A DNA stretch of 5,479 nucleotides from contig JANYAA010000462.1 in the NCBI GenBank assembly GCA_025355255.1, forward strand, positions 1-5,479. Reading direction: 5' to 3'. How positions within the stretch are numbered: the first letter of the stretch is position 1; every line of letters starts with the position of its first letter. Below are positions 1 to 5,479 of this stretch, one piece after another. The DNA is from Chloroflexota bacterium. GTDB lineage: Bacteria > Chloroflexota > Limnocylindria > Limnocylindrales > CSP1-4. The notes below the pieces were generated by a model. That model did not search any database, was not told the DNA's origin, and saw nothing but the letters and a program-made list of their open reading frames with translations. The translations under genes and the position numbers were made by a program.

Positions 1-3000
1 GGCGGGGCGATCGTGCTGCGGGCAACCGGTGGCGCGGTGGTGGACGCCGTTGGCTGGGGCGATGCCGCGAACACTTTTGTTGAAGGGACGGCGGTCGCTG
101 CACCAGCCGCCGGGAAGTCTGTGGAGCGGTTGCCGGGTGGCGCTGGCGGCAACACCGTGGACACTAACAGCAACGTTGCCGACTTCACCGGCAACGCGGC
201 CCCAACTGCGCAGAACCTTGCCGCGGCCCCGGTGCCGGCGCCCACGATGCCGCCCAGCCCTACGCCGGCCCCTACGCTGCCGCCCAGCGCCACGCCGGAC
301 CCAACCGCGACAGCAGTCCCGACACCTCTCCCGACACCTCTGCCCACACCGACATCGGCGCCGACCACGACGCCCAGCCCAACCCCGGACCCGACACCCA
401 GCCCAACGGCGTCGCCGACGGCCACGCCTGACCCCACCCCTGCGGCGACCGACACGCCGACGCCCGCGCCGACACCGACACCTGCGCCCACACCCGCGCC
501 CACGCCTGGTCCCACACCTGCGGCGACCGACGCGCCGACGCCCGCGCCGACGCCCGCGCCAACGCCCGCGCCGACACCGGACCCGACCGCCACGCCTGTG
601 GTCACCCCGGCACCGACGCCCGCGCCGACGCCCGCGCCCACGCCGGATCCGGTGACCCCGATCGCGGTGGCGCGCGTCATCGCAGACGGTTCGGTCGTGA
701 CCATCGAGGGCGTTCTGACCACCGGGCTCGGCGCCCTCGAGTCCTTCCGAACGGGGTTCCTCCAGGATGCGAGCGCCGGCATCGCGGTCTATCTCGACGC
801 GCCGTTCGACCTGCCGTATGCGGCGGGGACGCGGTTGCGCATGACAGGGGCCATCGGATCGCGTTATGCGGAACGGACGCTGCGGGTGGCCTGCGCCGAC
901 GTGGCGCCGATTGCCGGCGACCTGGTGCCGTCGCCCCTTGAGGTTGCCACCGGCGCGGCGGCGGAGACACTGGAAGGCTTGCGCCTTGTCGTGACGGGGA
1001 TCGTCACCGAGGCGCCCACCCAGCTTGCGGATGGTCTCGGGCTCATGGTTGATGACGGGACCGGGCCGCTCCGGGTCATCGTCACGCCCGATGCACTGGG
1101 TGTCGCCACACCTGCAGCAGGCGCGCTCGTGACGGCAATCGGCCCGCTGGGCCAGCGCGATTCCAGCGGCACCGGGCTGGCTGGCTATCGCCTGTATGCC
1201 GCGCTCGCAGGCGATTTCGCGGTTGCCCCGGCGCCACAGCCCTCACCGACGCCGTCTCCAGCGCCGAGCGCGTCGCCATCGCCAACGCCCGAACCATCGG
1301 TGATGCCCACGGCCACGCCGGTGGCCACACCGGCCCCGACCCCCAGCCCGACGCCGACGCCGATGCCCACGCCCTCACCCACGACGACCCCCACACCGGC
1401 ACCAACGCCGGCACCAACGCCGGTACCCACCCCATCGCCTACGCCGGCGCCCGTTGCGCTCGCGGTTGGCCCGGCACGGCAACTGCCCGTCGGCGCGACG
1501 GCGCTGGTCCGCGGGACCGTGATCGCTGAAGCCGGGCGCATAGGCCAGCCGAACGTCTTCGTCATCGGCGACGCCGGGGGCGGTCTGCCTGTACGCCTCG
1601 CGACCGGTGAGGCGGCCCCGCCTCGGGGCGCAGCGGTGGAGGTTCGCGGCACAATCGCCGCACCGTACGGGCAGCTGGAGCTGCGCCTGGCTCGCGGCGG
1701 TCTCAGCGCGCTCGGCGCCGGCATCCTGCCCGCGCCTGTGGCTTTCGTCGCGGGCAGCCTCGGCGAGCCTGTCGAAGGCCGCCTCGTCACGGTCCGCGGC
1801 ACGCTCATCATCGGCGCATCGCGCACGGGACCAGACCTGGTGGCCACCCTCCGCGGCACCGACGGCGCCCTGCTGCGCCTGTACGCCGACGCCTCATCGG
1901 GGATTACCGCCCAGCAGCTCCGCCGCGGCCTCGCCACCGGGTTCACCGGTATCGTCGGTCAGCACGCCAGCCGCAAGGACGCGCTTGACGGGTACCGCCT
2001 CTGGCTGCGCGACCCGTCGGACATCGGCTCGTCATCCGGTGCCAGCCCAAGCCCAAGCCCAACTGCATCGGGCGCTGCAAGTCCCACGCCAGGCCCGTCG
2101 GTCAGCCCTGCGCCCGCGACCGGCACGCCCGCTGACCCCGGCGCGAGTGCGGCGCCCGCACCCGGACCGATCGCCCTGGCCAACATCCGCGACGGCGCAC
2201 TGGTCACCGTCGAGGGCACCGTCACCATCGGCCGCACGCTGCTCGACGCATCCGGCCGGCGGGCGCTGCTTGAGGACGCCACCGGTGCCGTGGAGCTGTA
2301 CCTCGCCCAGCCTGACGCCGCCGTCCAAACCGGCGCCCGGCTCCGCGTGACCGGGACGATGACCAAAGCCTACGGCGCCCCCCGGCTTCGGGTGCGCGAC
2401 ATCGTGGTGCTCGGCTGGCAGCCGCCCGTCGTGCACGACCTCCTGGTGACGCCGGGGCCAGCCACCGAGTGGCGTCTGGTGAGGGTCACGGGCATGATCA
2501 CGAGCCTCCACCGGACCGGCGATCGCTGGCTGGCCGAGATCGCGACAAGCGCTGGGAGCATCTCCGTGGCGGGCCTTGCCGGCGCGGGGATCCCCGCCAC
2601 CTCACTGGGCGAGGGTCGGCGGGTCACCGTCACGGGGGTCGTGCGGCGGCCATACCCATCGGCATCCGATCGGAGGTACACGCTGATCCCGCGCGGACCG
2701 GGCGATGTGATTGTGGGCCCAGCGCCCGCCTCCACGAGTGGCGGGAGCTCGGGTGCCGCCGGCGGGCAGGGTGTCGGCGCCACCGTCACTGGCCCCGCCA
2801 CCGGCCCGGCCACGGCCTCAGTCACCGCTCCCGCCACGGATCTGCGCGATCTTGCGGCCCACCTCGGCGCCTCGGTGTCGGTTGGCGGGCTGGTGACGAT
2901 CCTCGAAGCGGGCGGCATCCGCCTCGATGACGGCACGGCCACCGCAAGCCTGGTTCTGGACGGAGAGGCCAGCGGGCTCGCGGCGCTGCTGAACTTAGGC

Positions 3001-3402
3001 GACGCGATCAGCGCCACCGGGACCGTGCAGCAGCGCGACGAGCTGGTGGTGGTGGTCTCAGACCCCGGGGCCCTGGTGGTCGCAGGTGATCCGGCAGCCG
3101 GGTCCGAGGCGCCAGACGGCCCGGGTGCCAACCTGGACGTTGCGGGAGGCAGCGGCGTTCCGGACGCGTCGGCCTTCGCCGCGCTCGCCGCAACAGCGGG
3201 TGCGCTCGCCCGCGGTCCAGCGGCACCTGGCCCCGCGACGCTTGCTGCCGGGACGCTGGCGCTGGCCGGACTCGCCGGCGCGATTGCCGCGGCAGCTCAC
3301 CGGGGACGCGAGCGGCGGCGCCTCCGGGTCCGCATCCTCGCCCGACTTGCGGCGCTTGCCGGGCCGGAAACGGCGGTCTCGACCGGGGCGAAGGACAGCT
3401 GA
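1..3402 (+). CDS. Large exported lamin-tail / multi-OB-fold protein with C-terminal membrane anchor (5' partial)
   Basis: The frame is open from the first base, so the true start lies upstream; 1133 codons are visible and the stop is TGA at 3400. Residues 1-64, counted from the window edge, look like the end of a lamin-tail domain ([28 protein letters not shown]). The order is then: Pro/Thr linker 65-220; OB-like domains at about 221-307 and 314-408; linker 409-485; OB-like 486-577 and 580-679; linker 680-722; OB-like 723-805 and 812-905; Ala/Gly/Thr linker 906-946; a seventh OB-like domain 947-1029; an Ala/Gly/Pro stretch; a membrane segment 1080-1099; and an Arg-rich tail ([11 protein letters not shown]). 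The OB-like units show the VTVEG...D.TG.(A/V)..YL...G.RLRVTG pattern seen in OB-folds of extracellular nucleases such as YhcR. No catalytic domain is visible, though one could lie upstream. The membrane segment followed by basic residues predicts an outside-N, inside-C surface anchor. Domain calls are by eye. Precise function is unknown. Confidence 0.85.
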   Translation, partial: GGAIVLRATGGAVVDAVGWGDAANTFVEGTAVAAPAAGKSVERLPGGAGGNTVDTNSNVADFTGNAAPTAQNLAAAPVPAPTMPPSPTPAPTLPPSATPDPTATAVPTPLPTPLPTPTSAPTTTPSPTPDPTPSPTASPTATPDPTPAATDTPTPAPTPTPAPTPAPTPGPTPAATDAPTPAPTPAPTPAPTPDPTATPVVTPAPTPAPTPAPTPDPVTPIAVARVIADGSVVTIEGVLTTGLGALESFRTGFLQDASAGIAVYLDAPFDLPYAAGTRLRMTGAIGSRYAERTLRVACADVAPIAGDLVPSPLEVATGAAAETLEGLRLVVTGIVTEAPTQLADGLGLMVDDGTGPLRVIVTPDALGVATPAAGALVTAIGPLGQRDSSGTGLAGYRLYAALAGDFAVAPAPQPSPTPSPAPSASPSPTPEPSVMPTATPVATPAPTPSPTPTPMPTPSPTTTPTPAPTPAPTPVPTPSPTPAPVALAVGPARQLPVGATALVRGTVIAEAGRIGQPNVFVIGDAGGGLPVRLATGEAAPPRGAAVEVRGTIAAPYGQLELRLARGGLSALGAGILPAPVAFVAGSLGEPVEGRLVTVRGTLIIGASRTGPDLVATLRGTDGALLRLYADASSGITAQQLRRGLATGFTGIVGQHASRKDALDGYRLWLRDPSDIGSSSGASPSPSPTASGAASPTPGPSVSPAPATGTPADPGASAAPAPGPIALANIRDGALVTVEGTVTIGRTLLDASGRRALLEDATGAVELYLAQPDAAVQTGARLRVTGTMTKAYGAPRLRVRDIVVLGWQPPVVHDLLVTPGPATEWRLVRVTGMITSLHRTGDRWLAEIATSAGSISVAGLAGAGIPATSLGEGRRVTVTGVVRRPYPSASDRRYTLIPRGPGDVIVGPAPASTSGGSSGAAGGQGVGATVTGPATGPATASVTAPATDLRDLAAHLGASVSVGGLVTILEAGGIRLDDGTATASLVLDGEASGLAALLNLGDAISATGTVQQRDELVVVVSDPGALVVAGDPAAGSEAPDGPGANLDVAGGSGVPDASAFAALAATAGALARGPAAPGPATLAAGTLALAGLAGAIAAAAHRGRERRRLRVRILARLAALAGPETAVSTGAKDS
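193..660 (+). repeat. Pro/Thr-rich linker 1, coded by degenerate 6- and 12-base repeats
   Basis: About 156 residues are almost wholly Pro, Thr, Ala, Ser and Asp in [11 protein letters not shown] units. At DNA level the 12-base unit CCGACGCCCGCG recurs at 457-468, 535-546, 547-558, 613-624 and 625-636, with a one-base variant at 559-570. Such segments usually act as extended, protease-resistant and often glycosylated spacers in surface proteins; that role is inferred here. The plus strand is strongly C-rich and should be prone to replication slippage. Confidence 0.9.
441..596 (+). repeat. Two tandem copies of a 78-base (26-residue) unit within linker 1
   Basis: The word TGCGGCGACCGAC occurs at 441 and again at 519, a period of 78 bases. 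Both copies continue with closely similar Pro/Thr coding sequence ([13 protein letters not shown] versus [13 protein letters not shown]). The period is an exact multiple of three, so the duplication keeps the frame. It looks like a recent in-frame expansion of the linker, with the copies diverging toward their ends. Confidence 0.7.
1225..1455 (+). repeat. Pro/Thr/Ser-rich linker 2
   Basis: About 77 low-complexity residues separate the first and second OB-fold pairs. The first half is Ser/Pro rich ([14 protein letters not shown]) and the second is PTPAPTP-like. A short tandem duplication around 1396-1420 repeats a 12-base PAPT-coding unit. Its likely role is a flexible spacer, as for linker 1. 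Confidence 0.85.
2038..2166 (+). repeat. Ser/Pro/Ala-rich linker 3
   Basis: About 43 residues separate the second and third OB-fold pairs. They start with an SPSPSPT run and then become Ala/Gly/Pro rich. This linker is shorter and less regular than linkers 1 and 2, with few exact DNA repeats. Confidence 0.75.
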
Positions 3403-3428
3403 ACGTGCCCCCGCCAGAATTCTTGTGC

Positions 3429-3458
3429 TTGACGCTCGTGAGAAGAGGCTCCTATCCT
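3429..3458 (+). promoter_or_regulatory. Sigma70-type promoter for the phosphorylase gene
   Basis: TTGACG (3429-3434, 5/6 to the -35 consensus) and TATCCT (3453-3458, 4/6 to the -10 consensus) are separated by 18 bases. This lies in the only non-coding gap between the upstream stop (3402) and the start at 3509. Transcription would begin near 3465, giving a leader of about 45 bases that contains the Shine-Dalgarno. It is one of the least GC-rich patches nearby. It implies that the phosphorylase is not dependent on readthrough from the large gene. Confidence 0.6.
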
Positions 3459-3496
3459 CGGGCCCAACCCGGTGCCACCCGAGCCCCGCCGGTGCC

Positions 3497-3502
3497 AAGG
3501 AG
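3497..3502 (+). promoter_or_regulatory. Shine-Dalgarno AAGGAG that fixes the TTG start
   Basis: AAGGAG sits 6 bases before TTG at 3509. The same frame stays open upstream back into the previous gene, so this site is what decides the start. The first family-conserved residues (YHIGVGPGD) begin 16 codons later. Confidence 0.75.
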
Positions 3503-3508
3503 CACGTC

Positions 3509-4354
3509 TTGTCCAACGCCGACGCCCGCGTCGCAGTCCCTGCCGGTGAACGGCAGTACCACATCGGCGTTGGCCCAGGCGACCTCGCGGACTACATCCT
3601 GCTGCCTGGGGACCAGGACCGCGTCGATGTCGTCGCGTCCCATTTCGATAGCGTCAACTTCCGCCACCGGCACCGCGAGTTCGCCACGGCCACGGGCGTC
3701 TACAAGGGCCTGCGCGTGTCGTGCGTCTCCACGGGCATCGGCACTGACAATGTTGAGATTGTGGTCTCTGAGATCCTCGCGATCACGGACAAGCCAACCT
3801 TTATCCGCATCGGGTCTTGTGGCGCTCTCCAGCCGGGGATGCGCGTCGGCGATCTCGTGATCTCAACCGGGTCCCTGCGCCTCGAGACCACCACCAACTG
3901 GTTTGTCCATGAGGGCTACCCAGCCGTCGCCCACTACGAGGCGGTGCTGGCGCTGGAAGAGGCCGCGGTCAAGTTGGGGCACCGCCACCACGTCGGTCTG
4001 TCCGCCACTGCACCCGGGTTCTACGGGGCGCAGGGCAGGCCGATCCCACATCTGCCTATCCGCTACCCTGACCTCGCAGACGAGATTGCCCGCCAGGGCA
4101 TCCTCAACTTCGAGATGGAGGCGTCAGCGCTGCTCGTCCTCGCTGGATTGGGCGGGAGTCGTGCTGGTGTAGTGTGCGCCGTGTACGCCAACCGCAGGAC
4201 CGGCGAGTTCGCGGACGGTGATGTCAGGACCAAGGCCGAGGCGGCCGTCGTCGAGACCGGGCTGGAAAGCCTGCTCGTTCTTGCCGAACTGGACCGCCAG
4301 AAGGCCAAGGCTGGAGCGACGCGCTGGCGTCCGTCGCTGTGGTCGCTAGACTGA
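3509..4354 (+). CDS. udp: Uridine phosphorylase family nucleoside phosphorylase
   Basis: This 281-residue cytosolic enzyme would split uridine (or a related nucleoside) with phosphate into free base and ribose-1-phosphate, in pyrimidine salvage. E. coli Udp is about 253 residues; the extra length is at both ends. Visible motifs are LLPGDQDRV (31-39), HREFAT (55-60), STGIGTDNVE (74-83), IRIGSCGA (99-106), FYGAQGR (171-177), FEMEAS (201-206) and YANRR (226-230). Compared from memory with E. coli Udp, the phosphate-binding Arg residues correspond to R38, R56 and R100. The uracil-binding Gln/Arg pair corresponds to Q175 and R177, with R229 as the third. M203/E204 would contact ribose. The Q-x-R pair favours uridine over purine nucleosides, but exact specificity is inference. 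The TTG start is chosen for its AAGGAG; an in-frame GTG at 3425 overlaps the promoter and has no ribosome site. The stop at 4352 lies 71 bases before the next start, so the two genes may be co-transcribed. Confidence 0.87.
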   Translation: MSNADARVAVPAGERQYHIGVGPGDLADYILLPGDQDRVDVVASHFDSVNFRHRHREFATATGVYKGLRVSCVSTGIGTDNVEIVVSEILAITDKPTFIRIGSCGALQPGMRVGDLVISTGSLRLETTTNWFVHEGYPAVAHYEAVLALEEAAVKLGHRHHVGLSATAPGFYGAQGRPIPHLPIRYPDLADEIARQGILNFEMEASALLVLAGLGGSRAGVVCAVYANRRTGEFADGDVRTKAEAAVVETGLESLLVLAELDRQKAKAGATRWRPSLWSLD

Positions 4355-4411
4355 GCGCCAGTCAGGCGTACTCGCGGACCCGGGGGGTGGACCCTCGAGA
4401 CGCGCCCGCGC

Positions 4412-4418
4412 GAGGAGG
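4412..4418 (+). promoter_or_regulatory. Strong Shine-Dalgarno GAGGAGG for the DUF5679-like gene
   Basis: GAGGAGG lies 7 bases before ATG at 4426. It places the start there rather than at an in-frame GTG at 4339 inside the end of the phosphorylase gene. No convincing -35/-10 pair is seen between 4355 and 4411. Confidence 0.8.
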
Positions 4419-4425
4419 ATCTCTC

Positions 4426-4566
4426 ATGGCCCAGGCCTACTGCGTCAAGGACAAGAAGAAGGTTGAGGTCCAGAGCCCTCAGCAGATCACGATGAAGAAC
4501 GGCAAGCCGGCGCTCCAGGGCATCTGCCCGGACTGTGGCGGCAAGGTCTTCAAGATCGGCGGCTGA
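4426..4566 (+). CDS. Small DUF5679-like zinc-ribbon-type protein (46 aa)
   Basis: The protein begins MAQAYCVKDKKKVEV, passes through QITMKNGKPALQG and ends with ICPDCGGKVFKIGG. This matches the compact DUF5679 family, small proteins whose usual form has two Cys pairs and so probably folds as a single zinc ribbon. The second pair is intact (C34 and C37 in CPDC). The first motif is C6-x-x-D9 rather than C-x-x-C, so metal binding would need Asp as a ligand, or may be altered. It is rich in Lys, has no signal peptide and would be cytosolic. Family function is not known to me; nucleic-acid or protein contact is only a guess. The ATG is supported by an excellent Shine-Dalgarno, and a strong hairpin follows the stop. 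Co-transcription with the phosphorylase is plausible. Confidence 0.85.
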   Translation: MAQAYCVKDKKKVEVQSPQQITMKNGKPALQGICPDCGGKVFKIGG

Positions 4567-4575
4567 ACCGCAACC

Positions 4576-4593
4576 CGAAGCCGAACAGCTTCG
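4576..4593 (+). other. Short hairpin just after the DUF5679-like stop
   Basis: CGAAGC (4576-4581) pairs perfectly with GCTTCG (4588-4593) around a 6-base loop. It lies 9 bases after the stop codon and 2 bases before the larger terminator-like stem. It could protect the mRNA 3' end or add to termination. A 6-base stem could occur by chance. Confidence 0.4.
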
Positions 4594-4595
4594 TT

Positions 4596-4626
4596 GAGCC
4601 CCCACCGGCAGGTCCGGCGGGGGCTC
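4596..4626 (+). terminator. Strong GC-rich terminator-like hairpin
   Basis: GAGCCCCCACCGG (4596-4608) pairs with CCGGCGGGGGCTC (4614-4626) around the 5-base loop CAGGT. This gives 13 positions with a single A-C mismatch. Only a weak U-containing tail (ATTGGT) follows, so it is not a textbook intrinsic terminator. Its place 30 bases after the small gene's stop and before the gap leader suits a transcript end. Confidence 0.7.
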
Positions 4627-4650
4627 ATTGGTATCCGGGACCGGTGCGAC

Positions 4651-4670
4651 CGGCCCCCTCGTAGGGGCCG
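4651..4670 (+). other. Perfect 7-bp GC hairpin
   Basis: CGGCCCC (4651-4657) and GGGGCCG (4664-4670) are exact reverse complements around a 6-base loop. No T-run follows. It may be a back-up termination element or part of the control region of gap. Confidence 0.35.
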
Positions 4671-4687
4671 TGTATCGGGGGTGTCTG

Positions 4688-4706
4688 CAAAGGCCTTTGG
4701 TACCAT
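4688..4706 (+). promoter_or_regulatory. 12-base palindrome overlapping a possible extended -10 for gap
   Basis: CAAAGGCCTTTG (4688-4699) is a perfect palindrome. It overlaps TGGTACCAT (4698-4706), which fits an extended -10 (TGn then a hexamer 4/6 to TATAAT). No good -35 is seen 16-18 bases upstream. If real, transcription would start near 4713, and a protein bound to the palindrome would block or assist polymerase. This is a weak call, supported mainly by its position after the terminator and by being unusually AT-containing. Confidence 0.3.
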
Positions 4707-4949
4707 TCCCCCGTACCCACACCGCACACCGAGGCAGCCTTCAGCCAGGAACTCACGGCAGGCACCCGCACTCGGGGTCGCAGCAGCCGCCGCCGCCGAT
4801 CAGGCGACCGCCGCCGCGCTCCCGATACCGTCACCGGACGGTTGTCGCGATGCCGCCGGGAGCCATCCCGTCTTACGTCATCCCTGGCCGTCGGGCGTCT
4901 CTGAGTAAACGTCCGCCGAGCAGCGCCCCAGCTCCCAGGAGGGTTATCC
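4707..4949 (+). other. Non-coding leader region upstream of gap
   Basis: I see no credible gene in this stretch. It contains ACCGTC/GACGGT (4827-4832 and 4837-4842, 4-base loop). It also contains CGGGCGT/ACGTCCG (4892-4898 and 4909-4915, 10-base loop, one G-U pair), which ends 21 bases before the gap Shine-Dalgarno. A GCC-rich run lies near 4785-4818. Apparent open frames here lack a ribosome site and run straight into gap in the wrong frame. No known riboswitch is recognised. Confidence 0.45.
4937..4942 (+). promoter_or_regulatory. Shine-Dalgarno AGGAGG of gap
   Basis: AGGAGG is 7 bases before GTG at 4950. It supports the GTG start, which puts [14 protein letters not shown] at the N-terminus as expected for the family. 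Confidence 0.85.
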
Positions 4950-5479
4950 GTGACCGTTCGCGTCGGCATCAACGGCTTCGGCCGCATCGGCCGCCAGTCC
5001 CTCAAGGCCCTCATCGAGCGCACGCCCGAGGTTGAGGTCGTCGCCGTCAACGACCTTGTGGATGTCCCCACCAACGCGCTGCTGTTCAAGCACGACTCCA
5101 CGTACGGCGCCTACCCGGGTGAGGTCAGCCACACCGACGACGCCATCGTCATCGACGGCAAGGTCATCAAGGTCCTCCAGTTCAAGGACCCGGCGCTCCT
5201 GCCCTGGGGCGATCTGGGCGTGGACATCGTCATCGAGTCCACCGGCCTCTTCACCGACGCGGAGAAGGCCGGCGCACACATCACCGCCGGCGCCAAGAAG
5301 GTCATCATCAGCGCGCCCGCCAAGCATGAGGACATCACCATCGTCCTCGGCGTGAACGAGGGCGCCTACGACCCGGCGAAGCACCACATCATCAGCAACG
5401 CCTCCTGCACCACGAACTGCCTGGCGCCGGCCGCCAAGGTGGTCCACGACCGCTGGGTCATCAAGCGCGGCCTGATGAA
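4950..5479 (+). CDS. gap: Glyceraldehyde-3-phosphate dehydrogenase (3' partial)
   Basis: This is the cytosolic glycolytic enzyme that oxidises and phosphorylates glyceraldehyde-3-phosphate to 1,3-bisphosphoglycerate with a nicotinamide cofactor. The first 176 residues are visible, about half of the usual 330-340. The Rossmann glycine motif is at 6-15 ([10 protein letters not shown]). N34-D35 follows the second beta strand; Asp here favours NAD+ over NADP+ in this family. HDSTYG is at 48-53, STGLFT at 97-102, and the catalytic motif SCTTNCLAP at 152-160 has C153 as the nucleophile. The partner His, expected near residue 180, and the second cofactor-selecting segment fall beyond the window. Codons end almost always in C or G (for example ATC, AAC and GTC), more strictly than in the upstream genes, which suggests high expression. 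It is separated from the small gene by terminator-like hairpins, so it probably starts its own transcript, often with pgk and tpiA following in bacteria; that is not visible here. Confidence 0.97.
   Translation, partial: MTVRVGINGFGRIGRQSLKALIERTPEVEVVAVNDLVDVPTNALLFKHDSTYGAYPGEVSHTDDAIVIDGKVIKVLQFKDPALLPWGDLGVDIVIESTGLFTDAEKAGAHITAGAKKVIISAPAKHEDITIVLGVNEGAYDPAKHHIISNASCTTNCLAPAAKVVHDRWVIKRGLM

Noticed and set aside
441..640. CRISPR-like direct repeats
   Set aside because: The repeats are contiguous and degenerate, without unique spacers, and encode an in-frame Pro/Thr linker.
272..3131. Many long minus-strand and alternate-frame open frames across the large gene (for example 1185-1946 and 2370-3131 minus)
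   Set aside because: High GC and Pro/Thr repeats keep other frames open; the products are Arg/Pro/Ala/Val low-complexity shadows with no family motifs.
3086..3508. Upstream in-frame extension of the phosphorylase (422-residue version)
   Set aside because: The extra part overlaps the C-terminal code of the large gene, is Arg/Pro-rich shadow sequence, crosses the promoter and lacks family similarity; the TTG at 3509 has the ribosome site.
4347..4352. TAGACT as a -10 box for the small gene
   Set aside because: It has 4/6 matches but no -35 at 16-18 bases upstream, and it lies in the end of the phosphorylase coding region.
4349..4363. GACTG/CAGTC hairpin over the phosphorylase stop
   Set aside because: The stem is only 5 pairs, expected by chance in GC-rich DNA, and no T-run follows.
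4339..4425. Longer 75-residue form of the DUF5679-like protein starting at GTG 4339
   Set aside because: It begins inside the phosphorylase gene without a Shine-Dalgarno; ATG at 4426 follows GAGGAGG and matches the compact family.
4594..5101. Open frames in the gap leader on both strands (4594-4908 plus, 4628-5035 plus, 4625-5101 minus)
   Set aside because: They lack ribosome sites, have shadow-like composition, and overlap the terminator or gap in the wrong frame; no motif is recognised.
4944..5447. Minus-strand open frame antisense to gap
   Set aside because: It is the mirror of highly biased GAPDH codons; the plus strand carries the unmistakable GAPDH motifs.

Overview
The window is GC-rich (roughly 70% by eye), compactly packed and entirely plus-strand. 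The gene families and their style suggest a chromosomal segment of an uncultured Chloroflexota-type bacterium, possibly the Limnocylindria/Ellin6529 group. The clues are a very large exported lamin-tail/OB-fold protein with Pro-Thr linkers, a short DUF5679-type protein and a glycolytic gap gene. The taxonomy is inference and no marker gene is present to settle it. I see no mobile element, CRISPR array, tRNA or rRNA.

Layout. (1) Positions 1-3402 hold the 3' 1133 codons of a giant secreted or surface protein that begins upstream of the window. It has the end of a lamin-tail domain, a long Pro/Thr linker, three pairs of OB-fold-like domains separated by low-complexity linkers, a seventh OB-like domain, and a C-terminal membrane anchor with a basic cytoplasmic tail. 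(2) A short spacer carries a good sigma70-type promoter (TTGACG-N18-TATCCT). It is followed by a uridine phosphorylase-family gene (3509-4354, TTG start) with the expected active-site residues. (3) After 71 bases and a strong Shine-Dalgarno comes a 46-residue DUF5679-like zinc-ribbon-type protein (4426-4566) in which one expected Cys is Asp. (4) A 383-base non-coding interval (4567-4949) holds hairpins, including a strong terminator-like one. It also holds a 12-base palindrome overlapping a possible extended -10, and what would then be a leader of about 235 bases. (5) The window ends inside gap (GAPDH), visible from its GTG start at 4950 through the catalytic Cys motif.

How the genes relate. 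The phosphorylase and DUF5679 genes may share a transcript. The gap gene looks like a separate, highly expressed unit. The exported protein seems to be its own unit ending at 3402. A role for its OB-folds in binding or processing extracellular nucleic acid next to a nucleoside-salvage enzyme is a possible but unproven link. The most unusual item is the modular, triplicated OB-pair architecture of the first protein. I do not see a demonstrably new system.
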